Notes: a model not told the origin generated them from the sequence alone. A stretch of DNA of 64,000 bases from Erythrobacter sp. HKB08 (GCF_004114695.1 NZ_CP035310.1:2153501-2217500); one strand, 5' to 3'; counted from the stretch's first letter, positions 46,539-55,661 are shown. Numbers and translations are program-made.

Positions 46539-47600
46539 TCAGTCGTCCGCGTCCGGACCGGTCATCATCTCTTCGGCGACTTCGTCGGTGCGGCCGCGGA
46601 TCGCAGCTTCCAACTTGTCGCGCATCTCTGGATTGTCCTTCAGGAACTGCTTGGCGTTCTCGCGGCCTTGGCCGATCCGAACGCTGTCATAGGAGAACCA
46701 CGAACCGGACTTCTCGACGATCCCGGCCTTCACGCCGAGGTCGAGGATTTCACCGATCTTGGAAATGCCCTCGCCATACATGATGTCGAATTCGACCTGC
46801 TTGAACGGAGGAGCGACCTTGTTCTTCACGACCTTGACGCGGGTCGAGTTGCCGATGATTTCGTCGCGGTCCTTGATCTGGCCCGTGCGGCGGATGTCGA
46901 GGCGAACCGAGCTGTAGAACTTGAGCGCATTACCGCCGGTCGTCGTCTCCGGGTTGCCGTACATCACGCCGATCTTCATGCGCAGCTGGTTGATGAAGAT
47001 CACCATGCACTTCGAGCGGTTGATCGAGCCGGTCAGCTTGCGCAGCGACTGCGACATGAGGCGGGCCTGCAGGCCGACGTGGCTGTCACCCATCTCGCCT
47101 TCGATTTCCGCACGCGGCACGAGTGCGGCGACGGAGTCGATGACCAGGATGTCGATCGCATTCGAGCGGACCAGCGTGTCGGCGATTTCCAGCGCCTGTT
47201 CACCGGTATCGGGCTGCGAGACGATCAGCTCGTCGATGTCGACGCCGAGCTTCTTGGCATAGACCGGGTCGAGCGCATGCTCCGCGTCGATGAAGGCAGC
47301 GGTGCCGCCGGCCTTCTGCGCTTCCGCGATCGCGTGGAGGGTCAGCGTCGTCTTGCCCGAGCTTTCCGGACCGTAGATTTCGATGACCCGGCCCTTCGGC
47401 AGGCCGCCTACGCCGAGAGCGATGTCGAGGCCGAGCGAACCGGTCGAGATCGTCTCGACCTGCATCGCTTCCTTCTGGCCAAGTTTCATTGCCGAGCCCT
47501 TGCCGAATGCCCGGTCGATCTGAGCGAGCGCCGCATCGAGCGCCTTCTGACGGTCCACGTTCGATTCCTTACCTTCTACGAGTTTCAGACCAGCCGCCAT
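46539..47600 (-). CDS. recA: Recombinase A
   Basis: ATP-dependent strand-exchange protein and LexA co-protease. At 353 residues it is full length, with Walker [18 protein letters not shown] (77-84 core), Walker [22 protein letters not shown]1/L2 regions ([33 protein letters not shown]) and an acidic C-terminus ending GPDADD. It is preceded by a perfect SOS box and a good promoter, and followed by its own terminator, so it is monocistronic. Confidence 0.98.
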   Translation of the reverse strand: MAAGLKLVEGKESNVDRQKALDAALAQIDRAFGKGSAMKLGQKEAMQVETISTGSLGLDIALGVGGLPKGRVIEIYGPESSGKTTLTLHAIAEAQKAGGTAAFIDAEHALDPVYAKKLGVDIDELIVSQPDTGEQALEIADTLVRSNAIDILVIDSVAALVPRAEIEGEMGDSHVGLQARLMSQSLRKLTGSINRSKCMVIFINQLRMKIGVMYGNPETTTGGNALKFYSSVRLDIRRTGQIKDRDEIIGNSTRVKVVKNKVAPPFKQVEFDIMYGEGISKIGEILDLGVKAGIVEKSGSWFSYDSVRIGQGRENAKQFLKDNPEMRDKLEAAIRGRTDEVAEEMMTGPDADD

Positions 47601-47654
47601 GACATGCCCTCCAACAGTTTCCTAGGGGCCATGCCCCGCTCTTCAACTGTTGGG

Positions 47655-47692
47655 TTTGTACCCACTTTGTTCTCATAGAACAAGGGGGGAAC
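47655..47692 (-). promoter_or_regulatory. recA promoter with perfect SOS box
   Basis: On the minus strand GTTC-CCCCCTT-GTTC (47678-47692) matches the alphaproteobacterial LexA consensus GTTC-N7-GTTC exactly. Its right half overlaps a -35 TTGTTC (47678-47683), followed after 17 nt by a -10 TACAAA (47655-47660). Transcription would start around 47648, about 50 nt before the recA ATG. LexA binding would therefore occlude the -35 element. A second, degenerate direct repeat (GTAC-N7-GTTC on the plus strand, 47658-47672) overlaps the spacer. Confidence 0.85.
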
Positions 47693-47739
47693 ATAATTTT
47701 TTCCGGAAGGCCGGGAAAACGGCAGAAATACGCGCGTTT

Positions 47740-49380
47740 TCAATCCTCTTCGCGGTCGAGCCGCCGGATCTTCCACCGGAATTCACGGGTCTGTCCGGGC
47801 GGAACATCGATATAGGCGACCCTGAAACCCTTGTGCAGCTCGTCCGGATTGCCGCGCGCGCGAATGTCCCAGTCGCTCGGGGTACCAAGCGAGAGGCGAA
47901 CCCGCGCCATGCGGGAATTCGCATTGCGGAGAACGGCACGCATTTGCGCCCACTTGCCAGCTTCGAGCCGGTCGGCGGCGGTTTCGTCTTCCAGCTGGCA
48001 CAGGCCGCGCACCATGCTGCTCTCGGAAATCTCGATCTCGACGTCCTGCGTCACCGCGTAATCGTAGATCCGGCGCTCGGCGATGAGGAGCGGTCCGGCT
48101 GAACTCGGCTCGAAAACCGTGACGCCGCCGGAGGGCAACGCGACCCCCAGCCCCTTCTCCTCTTCGTTCACTGTCTCGAGGTTCAGCGTGGTTCCCTGCA
48201 GCCGGTCGGACCAGTCGCCTTCGGACCATTCATAGGGATTGCACGATGCACTGTAGACGAACTTGCCCTCGACGCGCTCCTTGTCGAGGAAGGCGACCTG
48301 CTTGAGGCCCTGCGCGCGGACATCGACCCGTTCGGGAATGCGGTAGAGTTTCAGGTCGCCCAGCTGCTCTTCGGATGCGATGACCATGACGGGCGCTGCT
48401 GATTCCAGCGCATTCGCCATGCGCGATCCGGTGACCACAATCCGGTCTTCCATCGCCATTGCCATCGGCGGAGGCGGAGGGGGAGGAGGCGCAGCGGGGG
48501 GAAGCAGGTCGCGTTCCGGAATACCGGTGGCGGTGCTCCCGATCGGGTAGCATGAAAGGCGCACCGGATTTCCCTCCGGCGCTTCGGCAAGCGACTCGAA
48601 ATCGCTTTCGATATTGAGCGTTCCTGCCACCGCGAGAAGCTGAGCGTTCTCGAAGCCCTGGTAATTGTCGTTGAGGATCGTCAGCCAGCTCATCAGGTCG
48701 AAGAACACCTTGCCCTTCGCCCCGCCCTCGCCGAGCCGCGCGACATAATGCGCTTCCCAGTCGAAGCCCCACGACAGGTACGTTAGTGTGACCGTGTAGG
48801 TCCCTCCTGTCCTGTCTCGCGTGTCGATCGAGAACACGGGATTGGCGGACAGGCCGGTGGGCACGCGGTCGAAAGTGAGCTTCTCCGGCAGGCCGGAGCA
48901 GCGTACCGCTTCGTAGCCGGCGGAGGTCTGGAGAACGATGCCGCCGTCCGCGCGCGTTCGCAGGATCGCCTCTTCGGTCTTCGCTTCTCCCGAGGCCGGG
49001 TTGGTCCGCGTTATCCGCACGCGGTTGCCGAGCAGGCCGTTGACGAGGGAAGCAGGAGACAGGAGGTCGGCGTTGCGGTTCTTCTCTATGGTGCCGCCCG
49101 GCAGGCCGGTGACGATGGCGCTGACCGCCACCATGCCTTCCGACACGCCGTCGAACAGGATCGTCGATTCACCCGGCGGGAGCGTGACGGTGCGCGTTTC
49201 GCTGATCATCGCGAAGCCCTGCGGCCAGTCGCGATCCATGCTGTCGTCGACGCCGCGATCGGGGTCGCGGTAGACGGTCACCGAAACGTCGGTCGGCTGC
49301 GAAGCCATGACCGGGTCGCGAGCCTGCGCCTCGAAAGGCACGAGCATCGCTGTGGCCAGGAGGGCAGCTACGAGGCGCAT
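47740..49380 (-). CDS. Secreted DUF4139-domain protein with TonB-plug-like insert
   Basis: This 546-residue protein has a signal peptide (MRLVAALLATAMLVPFEAQA). The N-terminal part resembles the DUF4140/DUF4139 'mucoidy inhibitor A'-like architecture, and beta-rich DUF4139 sequence runs to the C-terminus (YIDVPPGQTREFRWKIRRL). Around residues 300-350 lies a proline tract (PPAAPPPPPPPP) followed by MAMEDRIVVTGSRM and a segment (SAAPVMVIASEEQL) that looks like the start of a TonB-dependent-receptor plug. Cys residues flank this region (LSCYPIG, ASCNPYE). A paralogue lies 9 nt upstream. Function is unknown; a cell-envelope role is likely. Confidence 0.75.
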   Translation of the reverse strand: MRLVAALLATAMLVPFEAQARDPVMASQPTDVSVTVYRDPDRGVDDSMDRDWPQGFAMISETRTVTLPPGESTILFDGVSEGMVAVSAIVTGLPGGTIEKNRNADLLSPASLVNGLLGNRVRITRTNPASGEAKTEEAILRTRADGGIVLQTSAGYEAVRCSGLPEKLTFDRVPTGLSANPVFSIDTRDRTGGTYTVTLTYLSWGFDWEAHYVARLGEGGAKGKVFFDLMSWLTILNDNYQGFENAQLLAVAGTLNIESDFESLAEAPEGNPVRLSCYPIGSTATGIPERDLLPPAAPPPPPPPPMAMAMEDRIVVTGSRMANALESAAPVMVIASEEQLGDLKLYRIPERVDVRAQGLKQVAFLDKERVEGKFVYSASCNPYEWSEGDWSDRLQGTTLNLETVNEEEKGLGVALPSGGVTVFEPSSAGPLLIAERRIYDYAVTQDVEIEISESSMVRGLCQLEDETAADRLEAGKWAQMRAVLRNANSRMARVRLSLGTPSDWDIRARGNPDELHKGFRVAYIDVPPGQTREFRWKIRRLDREED

Positions 49381-49389
49381 TGGCCGACC

Positions 49390-50889
49390 CTAGTAGCGCG
49401 TGGCGAAGGTGACGCGGAACTCGCGGTCCGAATTGGCAGGAATGGGCACGACCCATTTGCGCCGGTCGGAATTGAGCTGAAGCCCCGGCTCGTCCTCGCT
49501 GACGATACGGAAGTCCCGGCTCCACCAGCCGCGGTCGAGCCCCGCCTGCGTCAGGTCCACTTCCACGGGTACGGACTTCGCATTGGTGATCGTGTAGCGC
49601 ATCGTCGTCTGCCAGTAGGTGACGGGACGCTCGACATCGACGCGGCGGACTTCCGCGTCGTCCTCGATCACGATGAAACGCGCGGTCCGCTCCCACTCGT
49701 CGGCAGTCAGCCGTTCGCGCTTTTCCACCTCGGCCTTCACGAAGATGTCGAAGGCATCGCCGGTGCGCAGCGACAGCTCGCTGCCCATCGGCGTGTGCCC
49801 GATGGTGTTCTCGCCGATGAACTGCGGGGTGCCTTCGCTGTCACGCTGGTAGAAACGCACCGCGCCGGCAGGCAGCGCATCGCCCAGCCCGCCATCGCTC
49901 GACGAGGAGAACGCGATTTCGCTCGAGACCGGGAACGGGCGGTCGTCATTGCGCATCCAGTCGATCGTGCGGCTGTAGATCTTGCGCGCCGCGACGCCTT
50001 GCACGTCGAGGAAACTCACCTGCTTGGTCTGGCGGTTGGCGATCGTGGTGCGCTCGGCTAGCGGGTAAAGATAGAATTCGCCGACCTGTTCGCGATTGGC
50101 GCTCTCGGTCCCGGCGCGCACCATGTTCCGGTTCGCCATCGGCCGTCCGGCATTGGGATTGCCGGCGACGAGCATGGTGTCGGCCTGATGGAAGGTCGTG
50201 CCGGTATTGTTGCTGAGCGTGACCCAGCCCTGCATGTCGATCGTCGCCGCGGCCTCGTCGTACAGGGCGACATAGTCGGCGTTCCAGCCAAGCCCGCGCG
50301 TCAGATAGCGGATCGAGGTGGGACGAACACCGGCGCGGTTGCTTTCGACATTGACCGACAGGGTCGGGCGCGCGCGCAGATTGGGCGGGACCCGGTCGAA
50401 CACGACGCGTACCGGCAGGCCATCGTCGCGCAGCACCTCGATGCGGTCGCCGATCTGGACCACGACGCCGCCTGCGACCGAGAGAACCTTGGCCCGCTCG
50501 CGCGTTTCGGTGCCGGTGGCCGGGTTGGTCCGGACGAGCGTGATGGTCTGGCCGATCGCCTTTTCCATCATCTTGGCCGGGGTCAGGAGATCGAAGTCGA
50601 AATTCTGTTCGACGATTGCCGTACCCGGAGCAGCGAAGCTGAGGGTCTCGGGGCGGATCTGCGCGGATACGTCGGGGAATTCGACGCGGCTGCGACCGCG
50701 CGCGATGTCGAGCTGCCGCACGTCCTGCACCAGCGACTGGCCGTTCTGGTAGATCGTGACCGATACATCGCCCTGCGCAGTCGCATCCGGATCGTCGGCG
50801 GATTGCGCGAGCGCACTTCCTGCAAGCCCAAGGGTCGCAAGGCTCGAAACCAATGCGAAGCGGATCGTCGAAGTTCGCGCGAAAGTCAT
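49390..50889 (-). CDS. Secreted DUF4139-domain protein
   Basis: This 499-residue protein has a signal peptide (FALVSSLATLGLAGSALAQ) and DUF4139-type sequence including SIRYLTRGLGWNADYVALYD, followed by beta-rich domains to PIPANSDREFRVTFATRY. It shares with the downstream paralogue the patterns '(I/V)TxxRTNPA(T/S)G', 'FDRVPxxLxAxPxxS' and 'W(N/E)A(D/H)YVA', but lacks the proline tract and plug-like insert. The two genes are 9 nt apart and so form an operon, probably a duplicated pair that diverged. Function is unknown. Confidence 0.78.
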   Translation of the reverse strand: MTFARTSTIRFALVSSLATLGLAGSALAQSADDPDATAQGDVSVTIYQNGQSLVQDVRQLDIARGRSRVEFPDVSAQIRPETLSFAAPGTAIVEQNFDFDLLTPAKMMEKAIGQTITLVRTNPATGTETRERAKVLSVAGGVVVQIGDRIEVLRDDGLPVRVVFDRVPPNLRARPTLSVNVESNRAGVRPTSIRYLTRGLGWNADYVALYDEAAATIDMQGWVTLSNNTGTTFHQADTMLVAGNPNAGRPMANRNMVRAGTESANREQVGEFYLYPLAERTTIANRQTKQVSFLDVQGVAARKIYSRTIDWMRNDDRPFPVSSEIAFSSSSDGGLGDALPAGAVRFYQRDSEGTPQFIGENTIGHTPMGSELSLRTGDAFDIFVKAEVEKRERLTADEWERTARFIVIEDDAEVRRVDVERPVTYWQTTMRYTITNAKSVPVEVDLTQAGLDRGWWSRDFRIVSEDEPGLQLNSDRRKWVVPIPANSDREFRVTFATRY

Positions 50890-50948
50890 GTCAGGTCAGC
50901 CCTCCCTGCCGATTTGCCCAAGACTATCATACCTATAGAGCAGGCATG

Positions 50949-50978
50949 AAAAAGGGGCGCAAACATTGTCTGCGCCCC
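50949..50978 (-). terminator. Terminator of the first tail-collar-like gene
   Basis: The 8-bp stem GGGGCGCA / TGCGCCCC (50954-50961 with 50971-50978) is followed on the minus strand by TTTTT (plus-strand A-run 50949-50953). It separates the collar-like genes from the DUF4139 pair. Confidence 0.85.
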
Positions 50979-51001
50979 CCAATCTGAATTTCCGCCGAAC
51001 G

Positions 51002-51613
51002 TCAGTTCCGCGACGGGAAAACGCCCACCAGCGCGACACAGTAGTTCAGGGTCGTGTACGGCTGCATGTTGTTCACCGGCTGACCTCCGCCGGTGTTGCC
51101 GACGGATACGGTCGCAGCATTCATCGTCTGGCCAAGCGACGGGGCGTTGGTATCTTCATAGACGATGTTCCTCGACCGGGCGAACACATTGCCGGTCGGG
51201 TTGCCGCTATCTGCCGGTGCAGTGTTGTTAATGTTGATCAGCGCCGAATGGTTATGGCTCGGCAGTTGGGTGATGTTCAGCATATTCGTCTCGGAGCCCG
51301 AACGCTGGCCGATCTGCCGTGGAGTCAGTCCCGGTCCGTTACCCTGGTGGATCGGAACACGCCCGCGAAGGTCTGGCAAGGCAAACGTCGTGCGGCCATC
51401 TCCGCCGTAAATCGTTCCGTAGAGCGAGAACAACGCCTGGTTCTGGGCAATGGCAAGCAGTTGCCCGTTAGCTGCGGCCCAGCCCCTCGGGCAGAAGGTG
51501 AAACCGACGGGTTCGATTTCGCCGATGAACGGGTTCGAGTCGGCCTGGGCGGGCGTCGCGCCCATGCAGGTTCCGATTGCAGCTGTCGCAGCCAATGCGG
51601 CTTTGAGTTTCAT
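51002..51613 (-). CDS. Secreted phage-tail-collar-like protein, copy 1
   Basis: This 203-residue protein has a signal peptide (MKLKAALAATAAIGTCMGATPAQA) followed by a Tail_Col domain: FIGEIEPVGFTFCPRGWAAA, then LFSLYGTIYGGDGRTTFALP and DLRGRVPIHQGNGPG. The C-terminal half, with SHNHSALININNTAPADSGN and GVFPSRN, is nearly identical to copy 2. Proteins of this kind are often annotated as microcystin-dependent or tail-collar proteins; their role in the host is unclear. The export signal and lack of phage genes suggest a surface or periplasmic role. It has its own terminator. Confidence 0.82.
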   Translation of the reverse strand: MKLKAALAATAAIGTCMGATPAQADSNPFIGEIEPVGFTFCPRGWAAANGQLLAIAQNQALFSLYGTIYGGDGRTTFALPDLRGRVPIHQGNGPGLTPRQIGQRSGSETNMLNITQLPSHNHSALININNTAPADSGNPTGNVFARSRNIVYEDTNAPSLGQTMNAATVSVGNTGGGQPVNNMQPYTTLNYCVALVGVFPSRN

Positions 51614-51718
51614 AATCTGGTCCTTTGCGCTTTGCTTCCCACTGTTTTCCTACGGGCCCGCATCGGGGCGTTGGCAACTAGCAGGAAGACGCGGATTCTC
51701 TTGTGCGAGTGAGCCTGG

Positions 51719-51745
51719 AAAAATGGGGCGGCGTGCCGTCACCCC
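51719..51745 (-). terminator. Possible terminator between the collar-like genes
   Basis: A nested hairpin (GGGG...CCCC outside CGGC/GCCG, 51725-51745) is followed on the minus strand by an A and then five Ts (plus-strand A-run 51719-51723). It lies about 23 nt after the stop of the copy at 51768. The stem is short and interrupted, so termination may be partial. Confidence 0.45.
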
Positions 51746-51767
51746 TCCTCGGCGTTCGTGCAGAAAA

Positions 51768-52379
51768 TCAGTTACGCGACGGGAAGACGCCAGTCAGGGC
51801 GATGCAGTAGTTCACCACGAGATACGGCTGCATGTTGTTGACTGCCTGACCCCCACCGGTGTTGCCGACCGACACGGTCGCTGCGTTCATCGTCTGGCCA
51901 AGCGAGGGAGCATTCGTATCTTCATAGATAAGGTTGCTCGACCGGGCGAACACATTGCCCGTCGGGTTCCCGCTGTCGGCCGGTGCCGTGTTGTTGATGT
52001 TGATGAGCGCCGTATGGTTGTGGCTCGGCATCTGCAACGTGGTCAGAGTGTTGGTTTCGCTACCACCACGCGATCCGAGAATACGATTCGTCAGGCCCGG
52101 GCCCTGCCCGGTGTGGATCGGCGCGCGACCGCGCAGGTCGGGCAGGCCAAAGGTCGTACGACCGTCGCCGCCATAGGTCGTGCCGAGGAGCGAAAACAGG
52201 GCCGTATACTGGCTGATCGGAAGCAGCTGGCCATCGGTCGACGCCCATCCCCGCGGGCAGAAATTGAAGCCATAAGTCTGCACTTCGCCGATGAACGGAT
52301 CCACGCCTGCATGGGCCGGCGTGACCATCATGCAGGTTCCCAATGCAGCGCTTGCTGCAAGAGCGGCTTTCAACTTCAT
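51768..52379 (-). CDS. Secreted phage-tail-collar-like protein, copy 2
   Basis: This 203-residue paralogue has the same length as copy 1. It has a signal peptide (MKLKAALAASAALGTCMMVTPAHA), FCPRGWASTDGQLL, LLGTTYGGDGRTTFGLPDLR, and the shared C-terminal half with NTAPADSGNPTGNVFARS and EDTNAPSLGQTMNAATVSV. The two copies differ mainly between residues 25 and 110 and match closely beyond that. It lies downstream of cckA, 94 nt away, with weak evidence for its own promoter. Function is unknown. Confidence 0.82.
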   Translation of the reverse strand: MKLKAALAASAALGTCMMVTPAHAGVDPFIGEVQTYGFNFCPRGWASTDGQLLPISQYTALFSLLGTTYGGDGRTTFGLPDLRGRAPIHTGQGPGLTNRILGSRGGSETNTLTTLQMPSHNHTALININNTAPADSGNPTGNVFARSSNLIYEDTNAPSLGQTMNAATVSVGNTGGGQAVNNMQPYLVVNYCIALTGVFPSRN

Positions 52380-52473
52380 GGTACTCCCCTTTTTTCTTCC
52401 GTTTCTCAGTTCGTTGTTGTTTTTCGAACGGACCCTGAACGGGGTGTAACACAGCTCGTTGTAGATAGGGGAA

Positions 52474-54945
52474 TTATTTCTCGGATGCGTCTGTACGCGC
52501 GCCTTTGCGCAGGATCTGACTGACGCAATCGCCGATCTGTTGCACGGAAAACGGCTTGGCGAGGAAGTGCATGTTCGCGACGTCGATTTCCTTGCGCAGC
52601 TGCTCTTCCGCGTATCCCGACATGAAGAGCACCGGCAGGTCCGGGCGCTGCTTGCGGATCGCCTTGACCATGGTCGGGCCGTCCATTCCCGGCATCACGA
52701 CATCGGACACGATCAGGTCGAAATCATCGCCGCGCGCGATCGCCGCGAGCCCTTCCTCGCCATCGGAAGCGAGCGCGACCTTGTGACCGGACCTCGCCAG
52801 CGCGCGCTCGGCGACTGCACGCACCATGTCCTCGTCCTCGACGAGGAGGATGTGGCCGCTGCCCGACCAGTCGCTGGCTGCTTCCTGCGGCGCCGGGAGC
52901 TCGTCTTGAGCGATCTCGGCTGTGTCGTCTGCGGCGTGCACCGGCAGGTAAATGGTGAAGCGCGCACCTTCCGGCTCGCCCGTCATGCCAGGAGCGTTGT
53001 CGGCGAAGATGAAGCCGCCCGACTGCTTCACGATGCCATACACCGTCGAAAGCCCGAGGCCGGTGCCCTTGCCCTGCTCCTTCGTGGTGAAGAAGGGCTC
53101 GAAAATCTTGCCGAGCTTGTCCGCCGGGATGCCGCCGCCCGTGTCCTGCGCCACGAGCACTGTGTAGTCGGCGACCGGAATGATGTCCGATCCCATGGCG
53201 CGAATGTCCCGCGCGGTAACGCGGCGCGTCGCCAGCGTGAGCTTGCCGCGACCGTCGCCGCGCGACTGGATCGCATCGCGCGCATTGACGGCGAGGTTGA
53301 CGATGACCTGCTCGAGCTGTTGCGGGTCCGCGCGAACCGCGCCGAGGTCGCGGTCGTGCCGGACCTTTAGCTCGATATTCTCGCCGAGGAGACGACGCAG
53401 CAGCTGGCTGACCTCGCTCACTACGTCGGGCAGTTGCAAGACCTTGGGCTGCAATGTTTGCTGGCGACTGAAAGCGAGCAACTGGCGCGTGAGGCTCGCC
53501 GCGCGGTTGGAGTTCGCCCTGATCTGCTGGATGTCGTCGTAGTCGCTGTCGCCCGGCGTGTGGCGCAGCAGCATGAGATCGCAGTAACCGATGATCGCAG
53601 TGAGCACGTTGTTGAAGTCGTGCGCCACGCCGCCGGCCAGCTGGCCGACTGCCTGCATCTTGGTCGCCTGCGCGACCTGACGCTTGAGCTTGGTCTCTTC
53701 GGTCGAGTCCGCAAGACTGAGCAGCACCGCTGCTTCTCCGAGCCCGCGAACACCCGCAAGGCCGAGTGAGACCGGATCGTCCGGATTGTCGCGCAGCCGG
53801 ATGGCCATGTCGCCGCTCGACGCCGGTCCCTTGCCGTAGCGGCGCACGGCATCGGCCAGCACTGCCTTGTCTTCGCGAACGACGAGGTCGGAAGGGTATT
53901 GCGGAACGCCCTGCCCTTCGCGGCCGACGGCACGCAGGAATGCCTCGTTGCCGAACAGGAAGCGGCCGTCGCGGTCGGTCATGGCAAGGCCGAGCGGCAA
54001 AGCGCCGAGCAGCGCTTCAAGCTGTGCCGTTGCCCCGCTGCCGGGGGTTTCCGTGCCGGCGCCCATGCCGACGCCAGTTTCGACGAGCAGCATCAGCGAG
54101 TTCGCCTCGTCGGCGCGGGCCGGTTCGCCTGCGACGACCTCGGCCAAGGGCACCTGGAGCAGCATTTGCGGCGGGCCGCGCCTGCCTTCACGCGCAAAGA
54201 AGATGCGGTCGCGATCGTCGCTGCGTAGCTGCGCTACGAAATCCTGTCCGGCGAGTGTCGCAGTCGGGTCGGCAGCGGCACGTTCGGCGAACCCTTCGCT
54301 CACCGTCACGATCGCCCCGTCCGGACCGACCAGCGCAGCCTCTATGCCGGCCTGCGAGAGCCAGCGCCCCATCGGACCGCGCAGCATCTGCGCCGTGTCC
54401 TCGCCAGGGTTGGTCTCTTCCTCGCGGCGGATGCGCCAGACGAGGTAATCCTCGCCGCGGCCCGCCCGGCCGGCCTGTATCTGCCAGGGAGACTTGCCCT
54501 CGCCCGCATCGACCTCGCTCACCTGCGAGGAACCGTCGCGCCACGCTTCGCGGGCGGCGCGGGTCAGCATTTCGAGAGCGTCGCGACCTAGAGGCAGGTT
54601 TGGCGGAGCGACCTTCGGCCCGAACCAGTCGACGAATGTCGAGTTTGCGCAAACGAGGCGATTGGCCCGGTCGGTAATGGCGACCCCGACACCGGCTTGC
54701 TCGATCGCGGCAACGGTCACCGACCAGTCGGGCGGAGCAAGCTCGTCGCTCGTATTCGCGACGCGAATGCGGCTCGCAAAGAAGGCAACCGCGCCAAGGA
54801 TAACGACCCCGGCGAGGTAAGCGACCACCAGCACGGCATCGCCGGTCAGCGCCCACAGGGCCGCGAGGCTGGCGAGCAGCGCTGCACCCAGCACCGTAAG
54901 AAGTAGAGATCGGCGCTCCCCTTGCGCCTCAGTCGGCAGGTTCAT
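52474..54945 (-). CDS. cckA: CckA-type hybrid histidine kinase
   Basis: This 823-residue membrane kinase has two spans at about residues 13-33 and 38-57 with almost no periplasmic loop. PAS-like domains follow (about 70-180, and 305-415 beginning LGALPLGLAMTDRDGRFLFG). The HisKA domain carries the phospho-accepting His442 in LAGGVAHDFNNVLTAIIGYC. HATPase_c motifs are VNLAVNARDAI and KGTGLGLSTVYGIV. The C-terminal receiver has Asp in LIVSDVVMPGMDG. In Caulobacter CckA feeds ChpT, CtrA and CpdR. The start overlaps the DUF2062 gene stop (ATGA). chpT and ctrA are not in the window. Confidence 0.92.
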   Translation of the reverse strand: MNLPTEAQGERRSLLLTVLGAALLASLAALWALTGDAVLVVAYLAGVVILGAVAFFASRIRVANTSDELAPPDWSVTVAAIEQAGVGVAITDRANRLVCANSTFVDWFGPKVAPPNLPLGRDALEMLTRAAREAWRDGSSQVSEVDAGEGKSPWQIQAGRAGRGEDYLVWRIRREEETNPGEDTAQMLRGPMGRWLSQAGIEAALVGPDGAIVTVSEGFAERAAADPTATLAGQDFVAQLRSDDRDRIFFAREGRRGPPQMLLQVPLAEVVAGEPARADEANSLMLLVETGVGMGAGTETPGSGATAQLEALLGALPLGLAMTDRDGRFLFGNEAFLRAVGREGQGVPQYPSDLVVREDKAVLADAVRRYGKGPASSGDMAIRLRDNPDDPVSLGLAGVRGLGEAAVLLSLADSTEETKLKRQVAQATKMQAVGQLAGGVAHDFNNVLTAIIGYCDLMLLRHTPGDSDYDDIQQIRANSNRAASLTRQLLAFSRQQTLQPKVLQLPDVVSEVSQLLRRLLGENIELKVRHDRDLGAVRADPQQLEQVIVNLAVNARDAIQSRGDGRGKLTLATRRVTARDIRAMGSDIIPVADYTVLVAQDTGGGIPADKLGKIFEPFFTTKEQGKGTGLGLSTVYGIVKQSGGFIFADNAPGMTGEPEGARFTIYLPVHAADDTAEIAQDELPAPQEAASDWSGSGHILLVEDEDMVRAVAERALARSGHKVALASDGEEGLAAIARGDDFDLIVSDVVMPGMDGPTMVKAIRKQRPDLPVLFMSGYAEEQLRKEIDVANMHFLAKPFSVQQIGDCVSQILRKGARTDASEK

Positions 54946-55532
54946 CCCTCACTCGTTCCCAACCGCTCGTCCAATCGCGCTTCCATCCTGTTCAAGCGCT
55001 TCCTGCGCTTGCGTGCAACCATCCAGCGCCAGACCCAGCCGGAAACCACGTAGCCGACCGCAGAGGATACAATCGCCAGCACGCCGAAGCCGAATACGGT
55101 GACCCCGGCGGCCTCGAACAATTCGATGAGCCACGACCAGCGTCCGCTGGCCATCTCGTCATTCGCAACGCCGCCCACGCTTGCATCGACCTTTAGAACG
55201 AATGCGCCGACCCTGTTCGCGACAACTACCCAGAAGGGATAGGTGAACGGGTTGGTGATGAAGGTGACCAAAGCCGAAAGTGGCACGTTCGCGCGCGCAG
55301 GCAGGGCTAGGAATGCTGCGAGGAAGATCTGCCCGAGCGGAATGATGAAGCCGCAGAACAGCCCGAGAGCCACACCGCGCGGGACGGACCTTCGGGTAAA
55401 GCGCCAAAGCTCGGGAGACAGGAACCGGTCCGCGATCGGGGCGAGATATTTGTTCCCCGCCATCTCGTCGCGCGAGGGCATGTATTTCCGGATCAAGTCG
55501 GAAAGAAATGTCTTGGAGCGGAAGTTCGTCAT
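54942..55532 (-). CDS. DUF2062 membrane protein
   Basis: This 196-residue protein has the DUF2062 core. SVPRGVALGLFCGFIIPLGQ is followed by hydrophobic segments, including FITNPFTYPFWVVVANRVGA and a C-terminal span FGVLAIVSSAVGYVVSGWVW before a basic tail. The function of the family is unknown. The ATG at 55532 (MTNFRSKTFLSDLIRKYMP) is preferred over a start 11 codons upstream. Its stop overlaps the cckA start (ATGA), so the two are translationally coupled, hinting at a shared envelope or cell-cycle context. Confidence 0.82.
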   Translation of the reverse strand: MTNFRSKTFLSDLIRKYMPSRDEMAGNKYLAPIADRFLSPELWRFTRRSVPRGVALGLFCGFIIPLGQIFLAAFLALPARANVPLSALVTFITNPFTYPFWVVVANRVGAFVLKVDASVGGVANDEMASGRWSWLIELFEAAGVTVFGFGVLAIVSSAVGYVVSGWVWRWMVARKRRKRLNRMEARLDERLGTSEG

Positions 55533-55661
55533 GGCCTCGTGCGCGCCCTGCTCCTCGCAGCGCAAAAGCGCAAGCGGATCGACGGGATTTTCGGCGGAAT
55601 GGGCATCACGGTCGATATGGGTATTCCGACAGCGATGACCAGTCGCTGAATCGCGAAGAAA

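Noticed and set aside
47669-47681. Palindrome GTTC-N5-GAAC upstream of recA
   Set aside because: The spacing does not fit the direct-repeat LexA site of this class. The adjacent GTTC-N7-GTTC on the minus strand explains the motif.
51002-52379. Prophage remnant
   Set aside because: Only tail-collar-like domains are present, both with signal peptides. There is no integrase, capsid, terminase or att-like repeat, and the flanking genes are core chromosomal.
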